A stretch of 64,000 bases of DNA, taken from contig JAUJNB010000004.1 of NCBI GenBank assembly GCA_030446545.1, positions 62,372 to 126,371 on the forward strand, read 5' to 3'. Positions 16,865-25,612 of the stretch are shown piece after piece. A program made the position numbers and the translations under genes. The stretch's first letter is position 1. Each line of letters opens with the position of its first letter. This DNA is from Acidimicrobiales bacterium. Lineage in GTDB: Bacteria > Actinomycetota > Acidimicrobiia > Acidimicrobiales > CADCSY01. The notes beneath the pieces were generated by a model. It was not told the origin of the DNA. It worked only from the letters and a program-made list of their open reading frames with translations, and did no database searches.

Positions 16865-17427
16865 GGGCGCAGGCCGGCGTGGGGCCGCCGCTCGGGGGAA
16901 AGCTCGGCCCGAGCGGGGTTGGACTGGTCCCGAGCCGACAGGACCGGGTTGCCCAGGCCCCAGTCGGCGGCGATGTCGGGGTCGTCCCAGGCCACCCCCA
17001 GCTCGTCGGCCGGGTTGTAGTAGCGGTCCACCAGGTAGGTGATGGTGACGTCGGTCAGAGCGGCGAAGCCGTGAGCCACACCGGGGGGGATGAACACGCC
17101 GCGGTGGTCGGGTGGGGCGCCCGGAGCGGCACCGAGGTCGATGGTGAGGGTGGCCCCGTCGGTGGGTGAACCCTGCCGCAGGTCGTGCAGGACCACCCGG
17201 GCCAGACCGTCGGGGACGTACCAGTAGTCGGCCTGGTGGAGGTGGAAGTGCAACCCCACCACCGAGCCCGACCGACGATCACCCCGGTTGGCCTGGACCA
17301 TCTCCAAACCGCCCGGGAACCACGCCCGGCGATAGGTCTCCACGAACATGCCCCGGTCGTCGGTGTGCACGCTCGGCTCCACCACCCACACCCCGGCGAT
17401 GACCTCCGACGGTGTCAGCGTGGCCAC
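16861..17427 (-). CDS. rmlC: dTDP-4-dehydrorhamnose 3,5-epimerase
   Basis: A 188-residue cupin-fold epimerase acting between RmlB and RmlD. VHTDDRGMFVETYR (20-33) is the conserved N-terminal block. GLHFHLHQADYW around residues 59-69 includes the catalytic His region, and GVFIPPGVAHGF is the cupin barrel motif. YYNPADELGVAWDDPDI at the C terminus is also conserved. In RmlC the usual motif is RGLHFQ; here it reads VGLHFH, a modest divergence. The start is the GTG at 17427, placed by homology to the family N terminus. It is the first gene of the rml operon; the 161 bases before it reach the convergently oriented end of nothing but the next minus-strand gene, so a promoter there is likely. Confidence 0.9.
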   Translation of the reverse strand: MATLTPSEVIAGVWVVEPSVHTDDRGMFVETYRRAWFPGGLEMVQANRGDRRSGSVVGLHFHLHQADYWYVPDGLARVVLHDLRQGSPTDGATLTIDLGAAPGAPPDHRGVFIPPGVAHGFAALTDVTITYLVDRYYNPADELGVAWDDPDIAADWGLGNPVLSARDQSNPARAELSPERRPHAGLRP

Positions 17428-17588
17428 GGCGCCATTCTGGCCGCCTGGCGCCCCCTCGCGCTCGGTCGGGCTCGGGGCCGGGCCGACGCTGGCCAGCCGG
17501 CGTCGAGCGGGTGGCGCCACCTGAGGCCGGGAGGACCGTCTCCTTTGCCGAAGCGACGTCAGGCACGCTCGGCCGTGGCCACACGGGG

Positions 17589-19244
17589 TCACGGCCGGTT
17601 CCGGACCAAGAGATCGGCGTGCACTCCGTGGGCGTCGATGCGGTCGACGATCCGGAACCCGTTCCCGAGGAGACGCTGCTCGGGCCGGTACTCATGCGCT
17701 TGCACCTCGGGCGGCGTGTCGCTCGCCGGAGTGTCGGTCGCCAGGTACCAGATTCGGGACCGCCCTTCGGCGAACGGCACGGCCTGTCCCTCGTCGTAGC
17801 CGTCCTCGAAGAACTCGGCGGGCATGATCAGCACGTCGGGATCCCGGGAGCGCACCGTGAATCCCGGGGCGTAGAGAGAACTGAGCACGACCTCTGTCTC
17901 GACGTCGGCGTACAGCGCGAACGGGAACCGGCTGAAGGCGCCTACCACGATGGCGTCGCCGGGCGCCATGCGGGCACCCACGGCTGCCGCAAGCGGCGCC
18001 ATGTCGGCCGCCGGGTAGGGGTTGGCCTCCACACGGGCCCGGAGGATGGTGCCGGCGCCGAGGACCACGACCACGACGAGGGTGGCGCCGGCGAAGCGAT
18101 CAGGGACGCGCGTCGTGTCGAGGAGCTTCTGGCTGGCCATGGCGGCCAGGAGCGCGATGCACGGGTACAGGTAGATGTCGATGCGGCCCCCACCGAACGG
18201 AGCTCGCTGGACCAAAGCCAGCCCGAGAGCCACCACCACAGGCGCCATGACCAGGATGCCGACGTGCGAGCGGTACCAGAGTGCCCCCAGCGAGAGCACG
18301 ATCAGGACAAGGGCGGCGATCGCCTCGGTGGTGGGTAGCACGCCGGCGGCAAAGCTCCCGAATACCGACCAGGTCGTCCTCACCAGCTCGGCGGGCGTCG
18401 AGGCGTAGATGAAGTTCTCGGCCCAGGAGGCGTGCAGCGAGGGCGGGACGTTGCCCAACACGATGGTGGCGTAGACGCCGACCAGACCAAGGTAGGTGAG
18501 AGGAAGCGTGGCGCCGCGGCGCCGGGCCCGACCTTCGCCCCGGCGCACGCTGCTCACCGCACACCAGGCCACGGCGCCAGCCGATACCGCCAACGTGGAG
18601 GCGGAGAACAAGGCGGCCATGAGCGAGACGGCCAGGAGGGCGCCCCAACGTCTCCGGGAGGTCGGGCGCTCGACCACGGCCAAGGCGGCAGCCATGATGC
18701 ACAGCGCGCTGAGCGCGTCGAACTGGTAGGGCTTGACCCGGGTGGCGTAGAGGATGTTGACGGGTGAGAGTACGAGCAGCCCACCCGCCACCCCGGCCGC
18801 CACCCGCCCACAGCCCAGCCTCCTGGCCAGGAGGAAGGTACCGACGATGGTCAGCACCGCGGCGACCAGCGTCGGTGCCTGCGCCCACAGTGTCGCCCCA
18901 CTGAAGCTCAGCCAGAAGCGAAGGAACAGTTCGAATCCCGGCGTGGTGATGCCCATGCGGAGGGCGTCGAGAAGCCCGGCCTCCGTCGCCAGGGCCGGCC
19001 AGGCGTCGTCCCGGTACAAGCCGAGTCTGGTGAGCCCCGGCACGCGGAGCCACAGCGCCACCACGACGAGGAAGGTGACGCCGGGCAGGTCCCACCACGT
19101 GAGCAGGCTCCCCCAGCGGGGCCGGTGGACCTCGGCCTCCCTCTGCCGCTCGCTCGGCGATCGTCGTCCTGGTTCGCCTCCGGAGGGGACTGTCGGTTCC
19201 TTGCTCGTAGAGAGCCTGTTCGGGCCAGAGGACGGCAAGCGCAT
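17589..19244 (-). CDS. GT39-like membrane glycosyltransferase
   Basis: A 551-residue multi-spanning protein. After the first membrane helix (about residues 50-65) it reads RLGLYRDDAWPALATE, the acidic pair of the GT-C/PMT catalytic motif. Further blocks typical of the family are PGFELFLRFWLSFSG, LYATRVKPYQFDALSAL and roughly ten more helices, then a soluble C-terminal domain of about 150 residues. The start is the ATG at 19244; the frame stays open on this strand as far as 21323 but that part is antisense to gmd and crgA, a GC-rich artefact. The cytoplasmic N terminus is Ser, Pro and Arg rich. It likely transfers a lipid-linked sugar onto an extracytoplasmic acceptor. Confidence 0.84.
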   Translation of the reverse strand: MRLPSSGPNRLSTSKEPTVPSGGEPGRRSPSERQREAEVHRPRWGSLLTWWDLPGVTFLVVVALWLRVPGLTRLGLYRDDAWPALATEAGLLDALRMGITTPGFELFLRFWLSFSGATLWAQAPTLVAAVLTIVGTFLLARRLGCGRVAAGVAGGLLVLSPVNILYATRVKPYQFDALSALCIMAAALAVVERPTSRRRWGALLAVSLMAALFSASTLAVSAGAVAWCAVSSVRRGEGRARRRGATLPLTYLGLVGVYATIVLGNVPPSLHASWAENFIYASTPAELVRTTWSVFGSFAAGVLPTTEAIAALVLIVLSLGALWYRSHVGILVMAPVVVALGLALVQRAPFGGGRIDIYLYPCIALLAAMASQKLLDTTRVPDRFAGATLVVVVVLGAGTILRARVEANPYPAADMAPLAAAVGARMAPGDAIVVGAFSRFPFALYADVETEVVLSSLYAPGFTVRSRDPDVLIMPAEFFEDGYDEGQAVPFAEGRSRIWYLATDTPASDTPPEVQAHEYRPEQRLLGNGFRIVDRIDAHGVHADLLVRNRP

Positions 19245-19400
19245 CAGCCTACGGGAGCGCCGCGGTAGGGAAATGAGGCACCGGCGGACGATCGCCGTCG
19301 GCAACCGGCGCTCACCGAAGGGTGTGGGTGGGTGGGCCCGAACCGGATGACGCAACGGGAGGACACGACAGCTGGTCAGTCCCTCGGCCACACTGCGGAG

Positions 19401-20393
19401 ATGCCCCGAGCCCTCATCACCGGGATCACCGGACAGGACGGCCAGTACCTGGCCGAGCTGCTCCACGAGAAGGGCTACGAGGTGTTCGGCCTGGTGAAGG
19501 GACAGAACAATCCCCGAACCGTGCTCCTGCAGGAGGAGTTCCCCTTCGTGGAGGTGGTGGGCGGGGACCTGGCCGACCTGGCCTCCCTGGTGGCGGCCAT
19601 GGAGTACACCCAGCCCGACGAGGTCTACAACCTGGGCGCCATCTCCTTCGTGGCTCTGTCCTTCCGCCAGGCCGAGCTCACCGCCAACGTCACCGGCCTG
19701 GGTGTGTTGCGCATGCTCGAGGCCATCCGCATGGTGGGCGGGACCGACAACCCCATCCGCTTCTACCAGGCCTCGTCGAGCGAGATGTTCGGCAAGGTCC
19801 GCCAGACCCCTCAGAACGAGGAGACGCCGTTCTACCCCCGTAGCCCCTACGGCGTGGCCAAGGTCTTCGGCCACGACATCACCGTCAACTACCGCGACTC
19901 CTACCACCTCTTCGCCTGTAGCGGCATCTTGTTCAACCACGAGGGACCGCGTCGGGGTCTGGAGTTCGTCACCCGCAAGATCACCAACGCGGTGGCCCGC
20001 ATCAAGCTGGGCCTGCAACCGGAACTGGCCCTGGGCAACCTCGAACCGCAGCGCGACTGGGGCTTCGCCGGCGACTACGTGCAGGCCATGTGGCTGATGC
20101 TGCAACAGGACGAGCCCGAGGACTTCGTGGTGGCCACGGGCGAGACCCACTCGGTGCGCGAGTTCGTCGACCTGTCGTTCCGGGCCGCCGGCATCGACGA
20201 CTGGGGCCGCTACGTGCGCCAGGACGAGCGCTTCATGCGCCCGGCGGAGGTCGACCTCCTGGTGGGCGACGCCCGCAAGGCCGAGCGCCTCCTCGGCTGG
20301 ACCCCGACCATGACCTTCCCCGAGCTGGTGGAGACCATGGTGGCCCATGATCTCGAGTTGGAGCAGCGCAAGGAGCGCAACCGCCGCCGCTGA
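19401..20393 (+). CDS. gmd: GDP-mannose 4,6-dehydratase
   Basis: A 330-residue extended SDR that makes GDP-4-keto-6-deoxymannose, precursor of fucose, rhamnose and other deoxysugars. The motif [14 protein letters not shown] (8-21) is diagnostic of Gmd. [10 protein letters not shown] (123-132) and the catalytic YGVAK (150-154) follow, with [17 protein letters not shown] and [15 protein letters not shown] downstream, both Gmd signatures. The ATG at 19401, preceded by GCGGAG, was chosen over an upstream in-frame ATG because it gives the family N terminus. No GDP-fucose synthase lies beside it, so the final sugar is unclear; the epimerase-like proteins at 478 and 10456 are candidates to act downstream. 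Confidence 0.93.
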   Translation: MPRALITGITGQDGQYLAELLHEKGYEVFGLVKGQNNPRTVLLQEEFPFVEVVGGDLADLASLVAAMEYTQPDEVYNLGAISFVALSFRQAELTANVTGLGVLRMLEAIRMVGGTDNPIRFYQASSSEMFGKVRQTPQNEETPFYPRSPYGVAKVFGHDITVNYRDSYHLFACSGILFNHEGPRRGLEFVTRKITNAVARIKLGLQPELALGNLEPQRDWGFAGDYVQAMWLMLQQDEPEDFVVATGETHSVREFVDLSFRAAGIDDWGRYVRQDERFMRPAEVDLLVGDARKAERLLGWTPTMTFPELVETMVAHDLELEQRKERNRRR

Positions 20394-20434
20394 GCGAGGC
20401 CGCCCGCCCGCCCCGGCGCCCGACGACCGATCGT

Positions 20435-21022
20435 TCAGGCCGGGACGGCGGTTCGCCCCAGGAAGTTGCGCAGCAGGTCGTGGCCCGAGCCGGTGAGGAT
20501 CGATTCGGGGTGGAACTGGACGCCCTCGACGTCGAGGTCGCGGTGGCGCAGGCCCATCACGACGCCGTCGTCGGTCTCGGCACTCACCTCCAACACCTCG
20601 GGCAGCCCGTCCCGCTCGACCACCAGGGAGTGGTAGCGGGTGGCTTCGAAGGGGCTGGGCACCCCGGCGAAGACGCCTCGACCGTCGTGGTGGACCATCG
20701 AGGTACGGCCGTGCACGACTTGGGGGGCCCGCGCCACCCGACCCCCGTAGAGGGCGCCGATGCACTGATGGCCCAGGCACACACCGAGCACCGGGACCCG
20801 TCCGGCCAGGTGGCGGATGACGTCGTTGGAGATGCCGGCGTCGTCGGGCCCACCGGGCCCGGGAGAGACGAGCACGGCGTCGGGCGCCAGCTCGTCGATC
20901 TGGTCGAGGTCGATGGCGTCGTGGCGATGGACCAGCGGGGTGGCCCCGAGCCCCCCCAGGTACTGGGCCAGGTTGTAGACGAAGGAGTCGTAGTTGTCCA
21001 CGACCAGCACCCGGGCGCCCAT
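20435..21022 (-). CDS. pabA: Aminodeoxychorismate/anthranilate synthase component II (glutaminase)
   Basis: A 195-residue class I glutamine amidotransferase. It releases ammonia from glutamine for the synthase subunit that aminates chorismate. VVDNYDSFVYNLAQYL (7-22) opens the protein, SPGPGGPDDAG is the oxyanion region, GVCLGHQCIG holds the nucleophile Cys82, and VQFHPESI holds His171 and Glu173. PabA and TrpG cannot be separated by sequence, and the partner subunit is not in the window. In many actinobacteria this gene lies next to crgA near the pknAB cell-division cluster, and crgA is found here too, one small gene away, so the order is conserved in part. Confidence 0.93.
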   Translation of the reverse strand: MGARVLVVDNYDSFVYNLAQYLGGLGATPLVHRHDAIDLDQIDELAPDAVLVSPGPGGPDDAGISNDVIRHLAGRVPVLGVCLGHQCIGALYGGRVARAPQVVHGRTSMVHHDGRGVFAGVPSPFEATRYHSLVVERDGLPEVLEVSAETDDGVVMGLRHRDLDVEGVQFHPESILTGSGHDLLRNFLGRTAVPA

Positions 21023-21063
21023 GGCACGAGGGTAGCCACGGCGTCGGTGGCCGGGAACCGATG

Positions 21064-21273
21064 TCAGCCGGCGACCGTCCCGGTGTCGGTCTCGGCCAGG
21101 AGGTGGGCGGCCTTCTCGACCGCTCGCCGGGCCCGGGTGAGGCGCTTCTCGTCGACGGGGAGCTCGGTCCCTCCGGCGTCGATGGACTCGCGCAGGCGCA
21201 GGATGGCCAGGTCGGCCAGCTCTTCGGCGATGCCCTCGAGTCGTCCCCGGATCTCGTCGAACTCGCCAGCCAT
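21064..21273 (-). CDS. Small hypothetical protein (69 aa)
   Basis: A 69-residue, probably all-helical soluble protein starting MAGEFDEIRGRLEGIAEELA, with heptad-like Leu and Ile spacing and a second helix RLTRARRAVEKAAHLL. It is rich in Glu and Arg and has no Cys. Function unknown; I do not recognise a named family. It lies 41 bases upstream of pabA on the same strand and is divergent from crgA (73 bases between starts), so it is likely co-transcribed with pabA. The ATG at 21273 is supported by normal codon-position GC. It could be a small coiled-coil partner of the division or envelope machinery, but that is only positional inference. Confidence 0.7.
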   Translation of the reverse strand: MAGEFDEIRGRLEGIAEELADLAILRLRESIDAGGTELPVDEKRLTRARRAVEKAAHLLAETDTGTVAG

Positions 21274-21346
21274 GGCCGCGCATCGTACCCTCCGGCTGGT
21301 GGGCGGCCGGGCGACTCCCCCACCCGGCCGTCCTATCCTGGCCGCC

Positions 21347-21676
21347 ATGGCCAAACGGGCACCAGGCAGACCGACCGGCTCGTCCGGACGCACCACGCCC
21401 AAGGGCACCAACGACAAGGCCACGCTGGCCAAGGGCCGACCCACCAAGGAGAAGGTGCCACCCAGCTCGGGCCGCTACACCCCGCCCATCCCCCGGGAGC
21501 AGAAGGTCAGCCCCCGCTGGGTTCCCGCCCTGATGTTCTTCTTCCTCCTCGGCGGGGCGGCGGTGATCCTGCTCAACTACCTGGGCCTGCTCCCCGGAGC
21601 CGCCGACGACCGCTACCTCCTGGTCGGCCTGGCCCTCATCACCGGGGGGTTCATCACCGCCACCCGCTACCACTGA
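21347..21676 (+). CDS. crgA: Cell division protein CrgA
   Basis: A 109-residue protein of the CrgA family, which in actinobacteria binds FtsZ, FtsQ, FtsI and Wag31/CwsA and modulates septum formation. The first 55 residues are hydrophilic and basic, with repeated Pro, Lys and Thr. SGRYTPPIPREQKVSPRWVP precedes the first membrane helix, then LNYLGLLPGA and a second helix ending GFITATRYH. This two-helix core with an LNY-LG-LPGA hinge is the family signature. The ATG at 21347 gives a slightly longer N-terminal tail than typical. It strongly supports an actinobacterial source. Confidence 0.95.
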   Translation: MAKRAPGRPTGSSGRTTPKGTNDKATLAKGRPTKEKVPPSSGRYTPPIPREQKVSPRWVPALMFFFLLGGAAVILLNYLGLLPGAADDRYLLVGLALITGGFITATRYH

Positions 21677-21751
21677 GCCGACGGAACGGTCGCGTACTTA
21701 CAGCGCTGTCATTCTCCCCAGGTTTCTCCACACGCTGTGGACAACCGGCTC

Positions 21752-22057
21752 TCACTCGGCCGGGACCACCAGCTCCATCTCGTCCATGCAGTGGCGTGGG
21801 GCCACCGGGTCCTCCGACATCGCCGAACGGACCCGTAGCTCCATGCCGCACAGCGGGCAGCGGTACGTGAGGCTCACCCGGCGCATCTCTCCGGGTGGTG
21901 GTGGTTCGGGAGCGGGACGGGCGAAGGAGCCGAGCACGGCGAAGCCCACCTTGAAGATCAGGTAGGCGGCCACCACGGCCAGCACCACGTTGAGCACGGA
22001 CCCCATAGGTGTCGCCCAGCCTACGAGCCCGTCCCCGGAGCCGGCGTGGCCGGTCAC
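21752..22057 (-). CDS. Small membrane-anchored protein with a zinc-ribbon-like CPLC motif
   Basis: A 101-residue protein with one membrane helix (about 20-42), a Pro-rich hinge (PAPEPPPPGEM) and a short soluble domain. RCPLCGMELRV (66-76) and RHCMDEM (88-94) provide Cys67, Cys70, His89 and Cys90, a plausible metal-binding ribbon. Function unknown. The GTG at 22057 lies four bases after the ku stop, so it appears to be the last gene of a run starting at the S9 peptidase or earlier. A start at the internal Met18, just before the helix, is also possible. The association with ku may simply be positional. Confidence 0.72.
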   Translation of the reverse strand: MTGHAGSGDGLVGWATPMGSVLNVVLAVVAAYLIFKVGFAVLGSFARPAPEPPPPGEMRRVSLTYRCPLCGMELRVRSAMSEDPVAPRHCMDEMELVVPAE

Positions 22058-22061
22058 GGGT

Positions 22062-22922
22062 TCAGCCCTCGGCGGCCTGGTCCCCCTCCTCCGCCTTGGA
22101 GCCCTTCGACGTCGACGTCGAGGCCTTGGCCCGCTCTTGGCGGGCGGCGGCCACGCTGGCCTCCAGCGCCGCCATCAAGTCGACCACCTTGCCGTCGTCC
22201 TCGGCGGCCCGCTCGGTGACGATCTCGTCACCCTCGGCCTTGCGGGCGATGAGCTCGAGCACCCGCTCCCGGTAGGTGTCGTGGTAGCGCTCGGGCTCCC
22301 AGTCGCTGCTCAGCGACTCGATGAGCTGGCCGGCGATGCGCAGCTCCCGCTCACCGAGCTCGACGTCGTCGCCCGGCAGGTCGTCGATGTCCTGGGCCGG
22401 GTCGCGCACCTCGTCGGCGAAGAACATGGTCTCGAGCACCAACGCGCCCCGGGCCGGGCGCACGGCGGCGAGGTACTGCTTGGTCCGTAGCACGAAGCGG
22501 GCGATGGCCACCTTGTTGGCGTCCTCCATGGCCTGGCGCAGCAGTGCGTAGGACTTGTCGGCGCCCGCCCCCTTGGCCGGGGCCAGGTAGTAGGTCTTCT
22601 CGAAGTAGACCGGGTCGATCTCGTCGAGGTCGACGAAGTCCTCGATCTCGATGGTGTGGGACCGACCGGGGTCGACCGACTCCAACTCGTCCGGCGTGAC
22701 CAGGACGTGGCGGCCCTTGTCGATCTCGTAGCCCTTGACGATGTCGTCGAAGCCCACCTCCTCGCCCGACTCCTCGGCCACCCGCCGGTAACGGATGCGC
22801 TGGCCCGTCCCCTCCTGGAACTGATGGAAGCTCACGTCCTTGGCCTCGGTGGCACTGAACAGCTTCACCGGCACGTTCACCAGCCCGAAGCTGATCGCCC
22901 CGCTCCAGATCGCTCTCGCCAT
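22062..22922 (-). CDS. ku: Non-homologous end joining protein Ku
   Basis: A 286-residue bacterial Ku. It forms a homodimeric ring that threads onto double-strand DNA ends and recruits LigD. The N terminus ARAIWSGAISFGLVNVPVKL is diagnostic. GQRIRYRRVAEESGEEV, the block VKGYEIDKGRHVLVTPDEL and YYLAPAKGAGADKSYALLR continue the core Ku fold. The C-terminal extension from about residue 245 is rich in Lys, Ala, Ser and Thr, as in bacterial Ku tails that contact DNA and LigD. No ligD is present in this window. It is preceded at nine bases by the S9 peptidase gene on the same strand. Confidence 0.97.
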   Translation of the reverse strand: MARAIWSGAISFGLVNVPVKLFSATEAKDVSFHQFQEGTGQRIRYRRVAEESGEEVGFDDIVKGYEIDKGRHVLVTPDELESVDPGRSHTIEIEDFVDLDEIDPVYFEKTYYLAPAKGAGADKSYALLRQAMEDANKVAIARFVLRTKQYLAAVRPARGALVLETMFFADEVRDPAQDIDDLPGDDVELGERELRIAGQLIESLSSDWEPERYHDTYRERVLELIARKAEGDEIVTERAAEDDGKVVDLMAALEASVAAARQERAKASTSTSKGSKAEEGDQAAEG

Positions 22923-22931
22923 GACCTCCCC

Positions 22932-24824
22932 TTACCCGCTCCGTCCGCCTAGATGTTCGGCCAGGAACCGCTCCATGGCCCGGTAGAGATCGAGGCGGTT
23001 CTCGGGGTTGGAGAAGCCGTGCCCCTCGTCGTCTTTCAACAGGTACTCGACCTCCACCCCCCGCTCGCGCAGGGCAGCCACGATCTGGTCGGCCTCCTGC
23101 TTGGTCACCCGGGGGTCGTTGGCCCCCTGGACCACGAGCAACGGCGTGCGGATGGCGTCGACCTTCGACAGGGGCGATCGGGCCCACAGGTCGGCCACCA
23201 CCTCCTCGTTGGGCTCCTCCTCGGTGCCGGGATCGCCCACGAAGCGGAACCACGAGCCCTGCAGGAAGGGCCGCCAGTAGGGCGGGAAGGAGCGCACCAG
23301 GGTGACCAGGCTCGAGGGGCCCACGTAGTCGATGGCGGCAGCGAAAACGTCGGGCGTGAAGGTGACCCCGACCAGGGTGGCGTAGCCGCCGTAGGAGCCG
23401 CCGTAGATGGCCAGACGGGCGCGGTCGGCGATGCCGGCCTCGACTGCCCACTCGACGGCATCGAGGAGGTCGTCGTGCATCCTCCCGGCGAACTCGTGCT
23501 CGGCCGCGTGCATGAACGCCTTGCCGAAGCCGGTGGAGCCCCGGTAGTTGACCTGGAGCACGGCGTAGCCCCGGTTGGCCAGGAACTGGGCCTCGGGGTG
23601 ATAGCCCCAGGTGTCGCGGGCCCAGGGGCCGCCGTGGACCACCAGCACCAGGGGAAGTCCTTCGGGCTCCACGCCGAGGGGAAGGGTCAGGCAGCAGTGC
23701 AGGGTGAAACCGTCACGCGAGGCGATGGCAGAGGTCTGCATGGGAGCGAGGCTGGCCGGGTCGAGCCAGGGCCGGGGCCGGAAGAGGAACCGGGCTCCGC
23801 CGCCGACGGAATCGCCTCCCTCGTCGCCGGCCAGGAAGGGGGCGTCGAGGAGGAAGGTGGCACCCGGCTCGCGGTCGTCGTCGAAGGACACCACCCAGGT
23901 CTCCTCGTCGTCGTCCATGGACACCCCGGCCACGTCGCCGTGGTGCAGCTCGGCCGCCCGGTGCCACTTCTGCTCGAAGCCGTCGTCGAAGAAGGCCACC
24001 TCCAGACGGTCGACCATGTGCACCACGGCCAGCAGCTCACCGGTGCGACCGCGCAGGATGGGCCCGCCCAGGTCGACCTCGGGGTGGGCGTGGACCTCGG
24101 TCTCCTCGCCCGTGGCCAGGTCGAGGCGCACCAGGCGGGTGAGATCACGGCCCCGGGCCGAGCCCACCCACAGGGCGTCGCCCTCGGGGGTGAAGCCGTA
24201 GACATTGCCGCCGTCCTCGTTGGCGTAGACGGCGAGGGGGCGGAACTCCTCGTCCTCCCGGGTGCGCACCAGGATCTCGGTGTCGCCGGCGGGCGTCTGG
24301 GCCGAGGCGCCCAGGAGCCGCCCGGCGTTGTCGGTGTGCCAGCCGGCGATGTTGCCCGGGTTCTCGGCGACCAGGTCGAGGGCCCCGGTGGCGAGGTCGA
24401 GGCGGTGGACGTCGAAGCACTGGGGGTTGCGGCGGTTCATGGAGATCAAAACGTGGGTGGGGTCGTCGTAGGGCACGTCGACGATGCCGGCCCGCACGTC
24501 GTCGAAGGGGGTGAGGTCGACCGAGGGGTCGCCGGGGCGGGACAGGTCGGCCGCGTAGACGTGGAAGTTCTCGTTGCCCCCCTGGTCCTGGGTGTAGAGG
24601 ATGCGCGAGGAGTCCCGGCTCCAGGAGTGGCCGCGGATGCCCCGGACGTGGTCGTGGGTCACGCACACGTCGTCGTCGGCCCCCACCGTGCGCACCCACA
24701 CGTTGAGGCGGCCCTCCTCGGGGGCGAGGTAGGACAGGCGGGTGCCATCGGGGCTGATCTTGGCGCCGGACCTCTCGGGGTTGTCGAAGAAGTGCTCGAG
24801 GGGGATCAGTGGAGGCAGGGCCAC
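22932..24824 (-). CDS. S9 family prolyl oligopeptidase-like serine peptidase
   Basis: A 630-residue two-domain peptidase. Residues 1 to about 370 form a beta-propeller with repeated strands such as TRLSYLAPEEGRLNVWV and SRILYTQDQGGNENFHVYAA. The alpha/beta-hydrolase domain follows. The nucleophile is Ser477 in IYGGSYGGYATL, and the oxyanion region is LVLVVHGGPWARD. VVQGANDPRVT and DDEGHGFSNPENR hold the expected Asp and His. The size and propeller place it with acylaminoacyl peptidases and dipeptidyl aminopeptidases of S9C. No signal peptide is seen, so it is probably cytosolic and degrades short peptides. GTG start at 24824. It lies directly upstream of ku. Confidence 0.93.
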   Translation of the reverse strand: MALPPLIPLEHFFDNPERSGAKISPDGTRLSYLAPEEGRLNVWVRTVGADDDVCVTHDHVRGIRGHSWSRDSSRILYTQDQGGNENFHVYAADLSRPGDPSVDLTPFDDVRAGIVDVPYDDPTHVLISMNRRNPQCFDVHRLDLATGALDLVAENPGNIAGWHTDNAGRLLGASAQTPAGDTEILVRTREDEEFRPLAVYANEDGGNVYGFTPEGDALWVGSARGRDLTRLVRLDLATGEETEVHAHPEVDLGGPILRGRTGELLAVVHMVDRLEVAFFDDGFEQKWHRAAELHHGDVAGVSMDDDEETWVVSFDDDREPGATFLLDAPFLAGDEGGDSVGGGARFLFRPRPWLDPASLAPMQTSAIASRDGFTLHCCLTLPLGVEPEGLPLVLVVHGGPWARDTWGYHPEAQFLANRGYAVLQVNYRGSTGFGKAFMHAAEHEFAGRMHDDLLDAVEWAVEAGIADRARLAIYGGSYGGYATLVGVTFTPDVFAAAIDYVGPSSLVTLVRSFPPYWRPFLQGSWFRFVGDPGTEEEPNEEVVADLWARSPLSKVDAIRTPLLVVQGANDPRVTKQEADQIVAALRERGVEVEYLLKDDEGHGFSNPENRLDLYRAMERFLAEHLGGRSG

Positions 24825-24841
24825 GGAGAGAGCTCCAGGGG

Positions 24842-25150
24842 TCAGGGGGTGAGCAGCGCTTCGAGACTACGGAAGAACTGCGAGCGGGGCATGGCCCGGC
24901 AGCCGGTGGCCGCCGCCTCCTCCAGGGTGGTCCGCTCCACGTGGGAGCCGAAGCCGAGGACCAGGGCGCCGGTGGCCACCAGGGCCGGCAGCACGTCGAG
25001 CACCCCGGGCCGGCCCAGGTCGACCACCACCACGTCGTCGCCCGTGACGGTGGGGACCAGATCGGCCGGTCGCGTGACGAACGTGGCCGGCGCCGCCGCC
25101 GACACCTTGGAGCGGTCCATCAGGTCGGGGACGTAGGCGAGGACGGTCAC
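24842..25150 (-). CDS. Conserved hypothetical protein, receiver-like alpha/beta fold
   Basis: A 102-residue protein with alternating strands and helices: TVLAYVPDLMDRSKV, DDVVVVDLGRPGVLDVL, ATGALVLGFGSHVE and CRAMPRSQFFRSLEALL. The pattern, with an Asp in the middle strand and a late CRAMPRS block, recalls response-regulator receiver-like folds without a clear phosphoacceptor pocket. No function can be named. Its GTG start at 25150 overlaps the stop of the upstream gene (GTGA), so the two are translationally coupled. It is 17 bases upstream of the S9 peptidase, and the four minus-strand genes 22062-25602 may be one operon. Confidence 0.7.
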   Translation of the reverse strand: MTVLAYVPDLMDRSKVSAAAPATFVTRPADLVPTVTGDDVVVVDLGRPGVLDVLPALVATGALVLGFGSHVERTTLEEAAATGCRAMPRSQFFRSLEALLTP

Positions 25151-25602
25151 GGCGCCCGGCCGTGGCGGCCCAGGTGGGCGTGGGCCTTGGACGCGCCCCA
25201 GGCCAGGCCCAGGTCATGGAGCGAGACGTCGACGTCGGCGAAGGTGCGAGGGACCAGGGCGTAATCGTCGTCGGGGAAGTGGGCCTCGTCGTAGGCGTCG
25301 CGCACCACGGGTGGGACCCCGGCCCGACGCAGGACCTCAGTGGGAAAGCGAACCGCGCCTCGCAGGACGGACAGGGGGTTGGTCCACTGCTCGTCGACGT
25401 CGGCCGCCAACAGCCGGCGTAGCTCGCAGCCGACCTCCTCCGACGCCCGCTGGCCGGCCGCCGCCCCCTGGGCCAGTGCGGCCGGATCGGCCGAACCGGA
25501 CCAGTCGAGGAGACGCCGTCGAACCGACCGCTCCACCCAGGCCGGAAGGACGCGCTCCACCGCGGCGGCCAGGCGCTCGGAGATGTCGTCCACCGCTGCC
25601 AT
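25147..25602 (-). CDS. Conserved hypothetical protein
   Basis: A 151-residue soluble, largely helical protein, starting MAAVDDISERLAAAVERVLP. Blocks that look constrained are WVERSVRRRLLDW, TNPLSVLRGAVRFPTEVLRR and GVPPVVRDAYDEAHFPDDDYAL, and the C terminus ends in KAHAHLGRHGRAP. It has no Cys pair and no membrane helix. I do not recognise a characterised family. Its stop overlaps the start of the 102-residue gene. The chosen ATG at 25602 leaves only ten bases to the start of the divergent DUF427 gene; an upstream in-frame start at 25629 would overlap it. Confidence 0.72.
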   Translation of the reverse strand: MAAVDDISERLAAAVERVLPAWVERSVRRRLLDWSGSADPAALAQGAAAGQRASEEVGCELRRLLAADVDEQWTNPLSVLRGAVRFPTEVLRRAGVPPVVRDAYDEAHFPDDDYALVPRTFADVDVSLHDLGLAWGASKAHAHLGRHGRAP

Positions 25603-25612
25603 GCTTGCCCAC

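Noticed and set aside
19245-21323. A minus-strand open frame continuing from the GT39-like gene through gmd and crgA, total 1244 codons
   Set aside because: It is antisense to two well-recognised genes and has no family motifs; long antisense frames are expected at this GC content.
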